Positions 50,401-60,100 of a stretch of DNA of 64,000 nt are shown piece by piece (within the stretch, counting starts at the first letter, position 1; the number at the start of each line of letters is the position of its first letter). The notes beneath the pieces are model-generated. The model did no database searches, was not told where the DNA came from, and saw only the letters and a list, made by a program, of their open reading frames with translations. Source of the DNA: Ciona intestinalis (Eukaryota; Chordata; Ascidiacea; Phlebobranchia; Cionidae). The DNA is taken from contig NC_020177.2 in assembly GCF_000224145.3 (NCBI RefSeq), positions 4,844,156 to 4,908,155 of the forward strand. Reading direction: 5' to 3'. The position numbers were made by a program, and so were the translations under genes.

Positions 50401-53400
50401 CTTAAAGTCAACCCAGTGGTCACTAATAGTTTGACCAAGTTGTCATTCATACAGAAAAATATTCACCCATGAAGTTGCATTTCATATCATAACTACACAG
50501 TTTCTAGAACTTTATCTTTTGTTTCGTAACAATGGTTGCATGATTAAAATGTTTATCATCAGATTCTACTGAAGCGAAGTTCGGTTTCTCCTTTTCTCCC
50601 GCTCGAAGTTCGAAACCAGATCTATGGCTCTCTAGCGCCTCTTTGAGGTTGTTGGTTCAATCGGCAGAATTAATATCGATTGACGAGGTAAGACAGAACA
50701 GTTTAATGCAAAATCAACTTGATAACAATAACAAATGACTTGAAGAGAAGTCAAAATGGCAAGAAGGAGAAATGGATGTAGCTTATTTATTTAAGTTATA
50801 ACACAAGTGTCATAACACAAAATATATACCTTTATGTAATACTGGTACAAGACTATTTAACATAAGTATATGTAAAATTCTTTGCATTTTGTTTCAGAAT
50901 ATTTTGAACGGTTTGGTCCGTTGGATTCTCTCGCATCAACAAAAGAGTCCGGGTCGAGGTTACTTCGCTGGGAAACCGATCCCTACATCCCGAGGATCAA
51001 AGAGGAAAAGAAGAAAAAGATCATCTTCATGCTCAAAATTGAGGTAGGAACCTTTTCATAATATAAATTATTTTTAAACAAAAATTTAATTTGTCTCTTT
51101 TACAAAGATTACAAATTTTAAATATCTTTTAAAAGTGATATACCCAACACACAGTCCATTAATATTGTTTTTTTGTTGCAGTAAATCAAGGACACGATGC
51201 AAGAAACGAAGAAATGCTTACGACTCTAATAGAAAATACAAGAAGTGGCAGAAAAAGTAAGATATAATGTTTCATCTGTTATAAAACTGGTAAGCGGGCA
51301 CGAGCTGTGTGAAACAGAACACTTATTTTAGAATCACTGTGTTGCCCCGACGCGCGAGGATTAATGGATAAGTTAAGTTCACTTAATTTTGCGTTCATTT
51401 CGCAGTTGCAACATTCAACTCTTTGTTAAGAATGTTAACCATTTAATACATCATAGATGTCGTAAGCGATTACGTAAATGCAGAAGAAGAAAAAGAAACG
51501 CAGAAGCTTTGTTGAAACTCCCACAGTTTGCCAGCAGCCTTGATAGAAAGGTATTATTTGCCCACCTAATATTTATATCTGGCAAACTCATTTAAAATAT
51601 ACTAAAATATTCAAGATAAAGCAAATGTTTTTGATTTCAGATCTACAGAACATCTGTGATAGGGATTGAACTTCATGTTATTTACACAACCATTGAAGCA
51701 TGGGAAACAAGAGAGCGAAGTGATCAAGAAGAAGCCACCAGAAAGTAAGTTACAACTGAACTAAACTCTACTTTAATGAGTTACTACAACTTTTTGTACA
51801 TTTAGGTGGCGTTATACGCTTACCACAAAATACGTTGGGACTCTTGATCACTTCGCTCTCTTGTAATGTAATGTAATTACATTACATTACATTATTACAT
51901 TACATTACATGAAACCAAGGTCCTTGACAAGAACCTTCCCCCTATAGAATAGAAGACATCCATGTTATATAAAAGACTCTAAATACTTTGATGTTGGTAT
52001 CTTTAAGATTTTGGCGTAGTAGTGAACCAATGCTGGTCTAAATCCCAAGTCCCACGGTATGTCTTGACATAGGGCCTCATTCCTATGGAACAATCTTTAA
52101 ATTAGCCATGAACTTCTTTACTCTTCTGAATGAGCAATCAAACCCCATTTGTCAATACTGTCCTGGACTTTTTTGCAAGTCCTTCCCCCCATTAAAAACC
52201 TTACGTTGCAGTGGCAACCCATTAATTGGTTTCAACACTTCACCAATTAGAAGTTCTGTTCGAAAGGCAACAAATTACATCAAGAGACAAATAAGACGGG
52301 TATGTTTGGGTGTAATTTATATTTCTTTGGTACACCAGTAGGGTTATATTTGTATTTGCTGCATGTTTAATAGCACTTAATGTAAAAACAGTATGTGCTA
52401 GAACAGGGTCAGATTCATATCACAGTTAGTTTTTCATATCACAGATTTATATCACAGTTAGTTCGTAACATGAACCCTTACAAAAACGAACATGGACCAA
52501 AACTTGTAACGGTTCAATATATCAAGCTTTAAAGTTTGTTATTCATTCCAGGCCCCTTCTTCTATAACAAGTCCCATCACCATGGTTTCAGCGGGGAAAA
52601 TGTTGTACATGTCGGCTCGCAAAGTATTTGATATTGTGGACTCCGCTGTCACAAACTATATTATTACATCAGCAGATGAAACGACAGCTCATATTCGGGT
52701 AAGTTTACACCCCGAAATTACTGTGATCATTTTTAAATCCAATAATGGGTTGTTCAATTATCAGCCCACCATAAGAATAAAGCAAGTTACATTCATTTGT
52801 AGTTGAACTACATCTGACACTACGCCACAATAAAGAGTGCTTGTCTCTACACCAGGATTTGTGTGTTTGTTTCAACCATTCATAATAAACAATCACCCAC
52901 AAGTGTGGTAGTTTATAAGTTCACACTAGGTGTATGAAACAGAAAATCAGTGTTATAACGATCGCCATTACCCTGCCATGCGTGTTTTAAAAAGTTTCAT
53001 TTATTCATAACACCAACAATAATAACCAACAGATTTCCAACCCACAGTCAAACCCAAGCCTTGAGCAAAGGAGGTTGAACATGGAAGATCTAAGAACAGA
53101 TTCAACAAGAGTAGAAGCCACTGCATACCAGCTACATCTGCTAACTTTGAGAGGTGGGGACTTGTATAATATGAATATATGATGGAAACAGTAAATAGTA
53201 ATGCCCATACATAAAGTGTATAAAACTGTGCGGCAAACATACTTTTTTTGATCATTTTTTTGAACATGAAATGTGCGAACACACTGTGTGTCTTGTGTAC
53301 AAGAATACACTCATTTTAAAGTTCGGCAGTGAACACATGTTATATGAACACAATACGGCACATCAGATGTAACAATGTCATCCAAACAGATCGTTCACCA

Positions 53401-56400
53401 GCACCTTATGCAAACTGGTTGATTCAGAATCGTAATGAAAACGGTCGATGGGTTTCACTGAGAGATAGCCTGGCAGCTTCTCAAGCATTGAACGAATACG
53501 CGATGAGACAACGAACTGATGCTCACCCTCCTATAAGTCTTGAGGTAATTGTGGTTAACACTTTGTAATGTACATAATAGTTAGAAGATGCACTTGATGA
53601 TGTAAAAACAACAACTTAACGTTAAGTTCTGGTGAAAGCTGTAAGATGGACCAACTCTGGCATGAAACCAAGGTACTCGACAAGAACCTTCCCCATATAG
53701 ATAGAAGACATCCATGTTATAACTCGACAGCTAGCATAGAGTGTATTCATATTTAGGGTTCAAGAGCCTTCTTTTCATGAATTAACACCGTATTAATATG
53801 TGTTTAAATATAAACATCTACAGGTAAACACGCACACTGGAGGCCAAGTGATCAGCGCAACAAACATTCACCAACCAAGTGAAGCAAGCAAAGCAGAGAT
53901 AGCTGTCACTAATAATGAAGTGTCAGTTACTTCTGTGGGGGATGGTGTAGGCTGGCTTGAGGTTGGTATGTGGGAGTGTAAGTAGTGGCCCATCTCTAGA
54001 ACAAAGCACATGAATTCAACGCTGCCACCACTGTGGGTGTATGTCTTCTTGGAAAAGACACTTTGTATGAATCACTAATGGATTGTTCAAGTTTAATAAG
54101 TGTTACAATAACTGTCATATGAATAAAGAAGTTGTATCCACATTTATAAAATGCAACTTTCCTTCCAGCTAAATGTTGAATACAGCGTGCCTCGCACTTC
54201 CTCACTCTTCTCCTCTCCTTCTGCCATGGCAACCACAGAGAGGGAGGAAATACAATATTGTCCATACAACATTGAAGTGAGGATAGATGTCGCTCAAGTT
54301 TCATCATCTTGTAAGTTAACTAAATATGTTAACATGATATATTGAGAAAAAACAATCACTCACAGAGTTACAACTTGTGATTTACCCGTTATGGGGGTAA
54401 AAACCACAGTTAATATAACACATGTTCTGTATACACCACATGCCCGCTCACAAGATACCACAGACGTATCTTTGTGGGTTTTTTCCGTGTTTTATTTTTT
54501 ATATGTCAATAACGACAGCATCAAGCGCCATACACTGTCTTCTGGTGTATAGACAAGGTTGTAAAACCTGTGCCAATGCCACCAAATAATAGCCATTATG
54601 TGTCACAGATTACACGTTGAGGCAAGCCAGGAGAAGTTCCACAGCTTGGAGAGTATCGTTGGTTGTAACTAATAAGACTGGTGAAGATCTGAGTGAATCA
54701 AATGATCAGAGTTATATCATGGAGTTTGGTCTTCATGGAGATTATTATCCTTATATTGAAGATCTTGAAATGGTAAATGTATGAATGAATGCAACTTTAC
54801 TTTGTGGTTAAATAATATAATAAACTGACCACATTTCTACAGTAGCATGTTGTTAACATTATTTCCTTTTCAACCAAATACTTTTCTTGGACAGTTGTAC
54901 AACCCAGTTGAGAGAACATTGGACCATTACAAAGTCACCAAGCGCGCAGTGATATTTTACATGACTGGTCCCAAAAATATTTCCTTCAGAATATCTGACA
55001 CAACTTCTTCATTTGCTGACAAACCAATCCCTGTGACAATCTATCCAAGTGCATTTCCAGGTTAGCTTAAACCAAGGTCATCTTGTAACTTGACAGTAAG
55101 CATGAGGTGTATGGATACAACATGTGTGTCTGGTGTATAAGAAGACACCCATGTTATAACTCGACAGTGAGCATGAGGTGTATGAATACATCATGTGTGT
55201 CTGGTGTATAAGAAGACACCCATGTTATAACTTGACAGTGAGCATGAGGAGTATGAATACACCATGTGTGTCTGTTGTATAAGAAGACACCCATGTTATA
55301 ACTTGACAGTGAACATGACATCCCAACTTTTCCACAGAAAGGAAATGTACAACATACTACAACCAGCGTGGGCCAAGTAACTTGACCACTTTATGTTCTG
55401 CTGATAATGGAAGTTCATTGACGTCATCAGATATTTGTGTTTGTGCTTCAGCTCAGACTTGCCCTGCTATAATAAGCAGGCGAACCTCAAGAACTGAACC
55501 AGTGGAGACCAAAATACAAAGATCTTGCAAAGAGACAAACAAATATGGTAATTTGAACTTTTTCCATGTAGACTATATTTTTTTTACAACTTAAACATAA
55601 AAAAATTAATTAAAAAAAACGAGTTTTTGACAAGCTCGATACCTTTGTAGTTTCTTAATATCACCAAATGACTTGATTGTTCAAATTCTAATCATATTTG
55701 TTAGCATGCTCCAAAACCTGACGTAGTGTTGTATATCCCATTCATGTTGAAGTAACGTCTTTGGTAACATGCTAAATAATCTTATACATTTCATCTAGCT
55801 CATAGAGTCAAGATTCTCTCCAAGACACGAGTTGGTGAAGATTGGAATTTGCTTCGTGGGAGAATTATCAGGATGTTTAGAACAAGTCCGGAGTTATCCA
55901 GCATTCAGAATAATCAAGTCCACACTTTCTGGGCAAAGATAACTTGCAATATTGCGAACATCCAAGTTAATAAAGAATATTTGATCACTGGAGCAACTGT
56001 TGTTCAAGGCAATGATGGGTAAGATGAGAAGTTTGTTTATGAAAAAGCTGCTTTGCAGAGATTGAAAGCAATGGAGTTTGTTGTTTGTAGTTCTCAAATG
56101 AAAGCCTTTTTACATGTTTTTATTTCCCGCTTATGGTTTATCCTAACTTGTTTGTCTTCAAGCAGTGGGGCAATTATAAAACAGTGGTGTTCTATTTCAT
56201 ATACCTAACGTCTGCTTCTGAACTACAATGTATATAAATGACTTTACTATACATGGGAAGTTGAATAACCACTGGGTTGGAACAATTGCTGTTAATATTT
56301 TGCCCAACAATACACATCAACAATAGCGTCCAACCTCACAGTAATACTGAATACCATCTCACGCAAGCTATTCCTTTGCAGAGTTTACAAATATCTCCTT

Positions 56401-56529
56401 GAATCAAGTACCCACGTTGACTGGTGGCCACAGAAGCAATGCGAGAGGATCAGAAAGCCATCAATCAGAGAAATCTGCGATAAAATGACACTTTATAGTT
56501 ACACCATGAGCGCCACGGGTTGCACATGA
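35421..56529 (+). CDS. Complement C3/C4/C5-like protein lacking the thioester motif
   Basis: Thirty-nine exons give 1877 residues when only one copy of the duplicated block is read. Exons: 35421-35485, 36866-37016, 37565-37817, 38155-38225, 38691-38833, 39108-39251, 39531-39675, 39945-40142, 40531-40644, 41441-41581, 41885-41995, 42194-42350, 42525-42643, 42959-43169, then from the second copy 46427-46555, 46878-47085, 47484-47621, 47791-47893, 48213-48362, 48739-48897, then 49191-49412, 49697-49818, 50140-50264, 50563-50687, 50898-51043, 51182-51256, 51406-51550, 51641-51744, 52251-52299, 52552-52698, 53033-53153, 53390-53544, 53824-53961, 54169-54310, 54609-54772, 54895-55060, 55338-55547, 55799-56018, 56382-56529. 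Order: signal peptide, macroglobulin domains (FIQTDRPVYLPGEK, YVQEFTIPTFDVII, RTPTYFKPGLPF), RKKR site, anaphylatoxin, CUB/thioester-like region (KVVKVLNVVPEGI), MG8, NTR. C3 versus C4 versus C5 cannot be decided from sequence alone. Confidence 0.93.
35655..35725 (-). mobile_element. SINE tail fragment, first complement intron
   Basis: Reverse orientation: attataacatgtgtgttctgtttcatacac is the complement of the gtgtatgaaacagaacac tail mark. Confidence 0.65.
37017..37564 (+). other. Candidate GC-AG intron in the complement-like gene
   Basis: The donor reads cag|gcaagt and the acceptor ttataacag. With the GC donor the exon ends in phase 0, which is what the next exon (IRLTHSLTGCSP and onward to FIQTDRPVYLPGE) needs. 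The nearest GT (gcaa|gtttca) would break the frame. An antisense SINE fragment sits inside at about 37387-37494. Confidence 0.65.
38411..38690 (+). mobile_element. SINE copy with a suspect homopolymer block inside
   Basis: The head (gcaaagtggttagcgcgcctg) and tail (cgggtacgaggtttataata, acaacgactcttaattcccgccacgc, gttacatttat) match the full element. Between them, about 38514-38580 is a run of c, a and g homopolymers unlike anything else here, which may be poor-quality sequence. Confidence 0.65.
39357..39460 (+). mobile_element. SINE tail fragment, complement intron
   Basis: Includes gcgggcacaaggcgtatgaaagagaacacccg, the cggccacgcgaagataaataag stretch and a gttacattcattcatt end. Confidence 0.75.
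40722..40916. mobile_element. Well-preserved MITE in a complement intron
   Basis: Ends are tatagtaggctgggggaaga and, read from the other side, tatagtagggtgggagaaaa: imperfect terminal inverted repeats of about 25 bases with TA at the borders. The interior carries tttagcacataatatcc and gaatattctttgtttactac. No coding capacity. Confidence 0.8.
42690..42862 (+). mobile_element. SINE fragment, complement intron
   Basis: Contains gttttctaaattgtcaaccatac, an a-rich spacer, gttacatatgtggtaacccg and the tail ending acgaaattacattcattca. It lacks the tRNA-like head. Confidence 0.7.
42979..45864 (+). repeat. Duplicated block, copy 1 (ends at the assembly gap)
   Basis: About 2.9 kb nearly identical to 45990-48861, covering the end of the seventh macroglobulin exon through the CUB-side exon (43416-43544, 43862-44069, 44468-44605, 44784-44886, 45222-45371, 45741 to gap). 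Relative to copy 2 it has an extra g at the donor near 45371 (atcaggggtaatg) and an extra a near 45846 (accaatgg), each of which breaks the frame. Intron indels also differ, for example at about 44900-44970. Confidence 0.92.
43416..44069 (+). other. Processing site and anaphylatoxin exons, first copy
   Basis: Exon 43416-43544 ends the beta-chain side with RKKR (43496-43507; residues 702-705 of the joined protein), a furin-type site at the place where C3 has its RRRR linker. Exon 43862-44069 encodes the anaphylatoxin domain with the CC, C, C, CC cysteine order (YDCCSVG, NSCIERA, AACRTAFMDCC). A possible C-terminus of the released peptide is WKSAR, similar in form to the Arg end of C3a. The same exons recur at 46427-46555 and 46878-47085. 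Confidence 0.88.
45865..45989. other. Assembly gap of 125 unknown bases
   Basis: A run of n separates the two copies of the duplicated block. Both copies are cut inside an exon by the gap, so the junction itself is unobserved. A single isolated n also occurs at 13489. Confidence 0.99.
45990..48861 (+). repeat. Duplicated block, copy 2 (frame-intact version)
   Basis: Begins mid-exon at the base equivalent to 42979. Its exons (to 46180, 46427-46555, 46878-47085, 47484-47621, 47791-47893, 48213-48362, 48739-48897) splice in frame to the downstream exon at 49191. It shares both embedded SINE tails with copy 1, so duplication or allelic split came after those insertions. Confidence 0.92.
50320..50475 (+). 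mobile_element. SINE head and body fragment, complement intron
   Basis: Shows ggttcaaggctcgatgctg (the B-box region), gcaagacatgg, acccagtggtcactaatag and gttgtcattcatac in the same order as the full element, then stops before the tail. Confidence 0.7.
51804..51910. other. Mosaic insertion made of fragments of the same gene
   Basis: Within a complement intron, 51804-51826 repeats 49189-49211 exactly (an acceptor plus exon start), 51825-51842 repeats 48525-48542 exactly, and 51842-51863 is an exact inverted copy of 51708-51729. These are followed by a palindromic run of taatg/attac units to about 51910. Neighbouring pieces overlap by one or two bases. Confidence 0.85.
52884..53008 (+). mobile_element. 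SINE tail fragment, complement intron
   Basis: Shows aacaatcacccacaagtgtgg, ggtgtatgaaacagaaaatc, ataacgatcgccattaccctgcc and a cattcat-type end. Confidence 0.7.
55088..55315. repeat. 71-base tandem repeat, about three copies
   Basis: The landmark gacagt recurs at 55092, 55163, 55234 and 55305, exactly 71 bases apart. The unit includes atgaggtgtatg, catgtgtgtct and aagaagacacccatgttataac, so it appears to have been seeded by the SINE tail. It lies in the intron before the first NTR exon. Confidence 0.9.
55338..56529 (+). other. C-terminal NTR (C345C) domain exons
   Basis: Exon 55338-55547 starts with ERKCTTYYNQRG and has the Cys-rich ICVCASAQTCPAI segment. Exon 55799-56018 has HTFWAKITCNIANIQVNKEYLITG. 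The last exon ends VDWWPQKQCERI and SATGCT before TGA at 56527-56529. An NTR domain separates C3/C4/C5 from alpha-2-macroglobulins and TEPs. AATAAA at 56613-56618 is a likely polyadenylation signal. Confidence 0.88.
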
Positions 56530-57185
56530 TGTCTCACCTCATAATCTTCACTTTGATTTTATTTCTTGAGCGATTAACTGCCACGTGTATATTGCCAAAG
56601 CACTATATTTGTAATAAAATTGCAACATTGATTATTCAGTATTATGTAACAGCTGAATCATGACAATTCTTTAGTTTCCACTGGGTTAAATCAAATCAAA
56701 TTAACTACTCTTATGTGTCTTGTCTAAGAACAAATATACCCGCAGTGGTAGCAGCGTCGGGCTTTGAACCAAGTAACCTTGGATTATGTACAGCACTCAG
56801 CAATGGTAAGTGCATTTTGAGGAGATAATGATAGAGGTATTTACTTTATTGCAAACTACTGTTTCATTATTAGGTTATAAAGGGCGCAACTATATAACCT
56901 AATATACTGCACAGAGTCACTCAAAAAGGAATGTGTATAAGGTGGATGAACTAAGTAATAGTTTCACTTTTAAATAGGTATTGTTACAATGAAATAAATA
57001 TATTGTGTTTAGATGTATACAGAATAAGAATAATGTGCAAGAATCAAGTAGTTTAAAGTATATATGTGTTTGGAATGGATTAGACTTACTACGTTTACAG
57101 GTTAGCGTTTATAAAGGTAGAATTTGAACTTTGTGTACAAATGTAATGTGTAGAAGTGCAACTAATGAAACTATTAAAGGTAATA
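56530..57185. other. Spacer between convergent complement and SLC2 genes
   Basis: Contains the 3' UTRs of both genes and the AATAAA at 56613-56618. No gene is seen. Confidence 0.6.
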
Positions 57186-60100
57186 TTACACAGTTGTTGT
57201 GTTATCATGATTATTTGTATCAGTAACCACAGTATTAGAAGTAGAAAGACATGAAGGTAGTTTCAACTGCTTGTATGAATGCTCTATCTCAATAAACGAA
57301 CGGTTCTTAGTTTCAGGAATACTAAAGTAAACATAGATGCAACATAAAGCAGCAATAACGCTGAACACAAGGTAAGCATACCCTCCAAGTGCTGCCTGCA
57401 ACAATATTAGTAATATACAATTATATAATAACGCTGGCCTGCAACATAATATTGGCGGTATAGAATTATAAGGTAAATTGTAAGTGAACCCATATGTTAA
57501 ACTATAGGTATGAGTGTTAGGTTCTACTGTTCCCTGGTTAAATATAATCAACTAATGCTACCATAATCAACACCAGGTTATAAGTAAATCTAATGAAGCT
57601 CTTATTGCAATTTCATTTCTTAATTCCTATATTTGGAGGAATGGGCCAACATTAATTAAATTAAAGTTTCTAGTAGAATTTCATGCTAATTGAATAACAT
57701 GGATTATTTTTAGACCAACAAGGACAACCAGAATAGGTCAATGAAATATTGTTACCTAAAATGGACTTACCAGAAGTTGTATATTATGTTTATAATACCC
57801 AAACCATTACCTGAATATAAGGCCATGCTACCACAAGAAGTGTAAACGAGAACCATAATACAAGGCAGCTTAATGTCAGAGCAGCAGATCTGGAACTTTG
57901 TGAAAAACTTTCAGCAACACAAGTTAGTGTCATTGGACCGGGACCAATGGAAAAGCCAATGATAAAACCTGGGATGGAATTTGGTTGGGTTCATTATAAT
58001 ACTGCTTGTGTTTGATAAAGAGAAATGTCTGACTCATGAGGAGAAACTGTTAACTGTTTCTATGCATAAACATTTCAAAAATTTGCTGGTGTTTAATGCA
58101 GGGTAATGTCTGACTTATAAATAGAAAACTAGGAAATACAGTTTTCTACCCATAGACACATTAAGAATAAGAGGATTTTAGATTGAAAAGAGAAAATAAA
58201 ATTTAGGCTGTTATGTTTGTATTTAAATAAATAAAAACCTCCACTGTGTTGATTCATTGTATTATTGTATAAATGTATGACTAGTTAAGACTTAACCTTA
58301 CAATTTACAAACACATTAAACTACCCAATTGAAAACTAAAGCATATACTTGTTACTCAATCTAACAGTAGTTCGAAGATTCTCATAAAAACACCATACTC
58401 ACACAATGCACACAAGATGGCGATATAGGGAACCCATGGAGCGAGACTTTGCGTTACCGAGGCAACAGAAAGACAAAGAAGGGAAACTGATTCAATTCCG
58501 AAACCAGCAACAAGGAAATTTCTTCTCCCGCTTTTCTCAGCAGCAAGTGACTGTTGGGATACTTGTGTTAGTAGTTAAGATTGTTGATGGTTCTATTCTA
58601 TAGGTTAGGGCCTATAATGGAAGACATGGGACCTATAATTTACGCAAAAGTTTATTACCCCAACACCCAGGGTCCTACAACCTATTGCTGACCACTGGAT
58701 TTGAGGAATGTCTGTTAAGTGTTTTGTTTAAGACACAGGTCCACCAGTATCAAGCACTAAACCTGGTAATATTTAGTTATGATGCAATTACCAAACAACA
58801 GAGCTATGGCATCACACGGAATGATTTCAAACAAGGTTTTGTTCTATAACTTTTAAAACAGCATAATTGTAAACCAAAGTTATACCACAATCACAGTTGC
58901 GACGACCAGCACACCAGCAGTGGCGATTGCACAGTATGGGATGATAGCGTTGGGAATACCAGACAACCTATACAGCTCATTCATATAGAATTGTACACCA
59001 TTCATGCCAGTTAGTTGTTGGCACGATGAGATTACAACTGCCGCAATAACTTGTCGACGTAGATGAGAAGAAGTTACAATCTATATAAAAAAAATTTTTT
59101 TCGTTTAATTACAACTTCAAAGGTGATAATCAACACTGTGAAAAGATGGAAATATTGATAAAAGACTGCTGTTAATTGTTATAACATTTAACACACTAAA
59201 TGAAATAGCATTAGTTCAAAAGTTAAGAAAATTATGTATATTCATTATGTTTATTAACAACGAAGGCATGATTTGTTTCGGGAAATCATGTTTGTTCAGT
59301 GCTATCTAATTATAAAGTAACATGGCATGAGGTGCCATTTAAAATGCTATTTATTGAAATTCAACATTATAATAATTTTGAAAACACACATACATGATTC
59401 CAGATAAACATTCAACCACCAACCTCCCAAAGCGACATTTGTTTTGTCTTTTTCCGTTCCTTCAACTCTTGATCCAAACCATCCAATTCATCTGTGACAT
59501 CATCGTTGTCACGGAGACGTTTTAGAAGATTTTCAGCCCCAGTTTTATCTCCAGCGTTTAAATATAAACGCCTGCAACAAAAACACATTGAAACCACTGT
59601 TAAAAGCCTTTTACGGGTCTTTTATCCCATGTACACTCTGGGTCTGTTTGTATTAAAACTCAAATTTAACAATTTAAAATTTACACAGCACATTTTAACA
59701 CTTGCTTTTAGTATATTGCTATTCACCAAAATGACAGTCGTATTCTATTATTAGTATGACCACCACATTGTCATAGTAGGGTGTAGGAAGACGGGAAACC
59801 TTTACAATGGTCTGTGGGAGTCGTGAAGCTACGGTTTTATATTTCTTTGAATGTTCTTTGATTATTACCAAATGTTACGAGAAAATAGAATGAAAAAGTG
59901 TCCCATCTCCCCCACCTTACTGTATATATTAAACATAATTGGTAAATTTCATTCATTCACCTTGGACTTGGGGGCATGAAATAACACAGAGATATGAACA
60001 ACACTGATGGAAGACAAGTTAATGACAGAAATACAGGCCATAGATCGTCTGTACCAAGAATCTGAATAAATGCAAATTGTTTATCCTCGCATAGCGGGGC

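Larger units (their letters stand above)
49697..53544 (+). other. Thioester-like domain region with degenerate motif and basic insertion
   Basis: Exon 49697-49818 aligns with the start of the C3 thioester domain, but the GCGEQN site is replaced: residues 1060-1067 read PSFPGDDG (49742-49765), with no Cys or Gln. The alpha-helical domain continues (LWLSSASLRLLVQSAELISIDE, then ILNGLVRWILSHQQ). Three exons (50898-51043, 51182-51256, 51406-51550) then carry about 75 residues with 33 Lys/Arg and five Cys, including KRKRRKR, CKKRR and CRKRLRKCRRRKR. Domain similarity resumes with LDRKIYRTSVIGIELHVIY, RVEATAYQLHLLTLR and ANWLIQNRNENGRWVSLRDSL. Loss of the thioester is known in C5; the basic insertion is not something I recognise from any family member. 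Confidence 0.85.

Noticed and set aside
51863..51910. A CRISPR-like or functional palindromic array
   Set aside because: It is a short run of 5-base units in a eukaryotic intron, part of the mosaic insertion.
52108..52341. A Cys-containing frame upstream of 52251 first considered as a complement exon
   Set aside because: An acceptor at 52105 would need phase 1, but the previous exon ends in phase 2. Starting the exon at 52251 (acceptor caattag) restores phase exactly.
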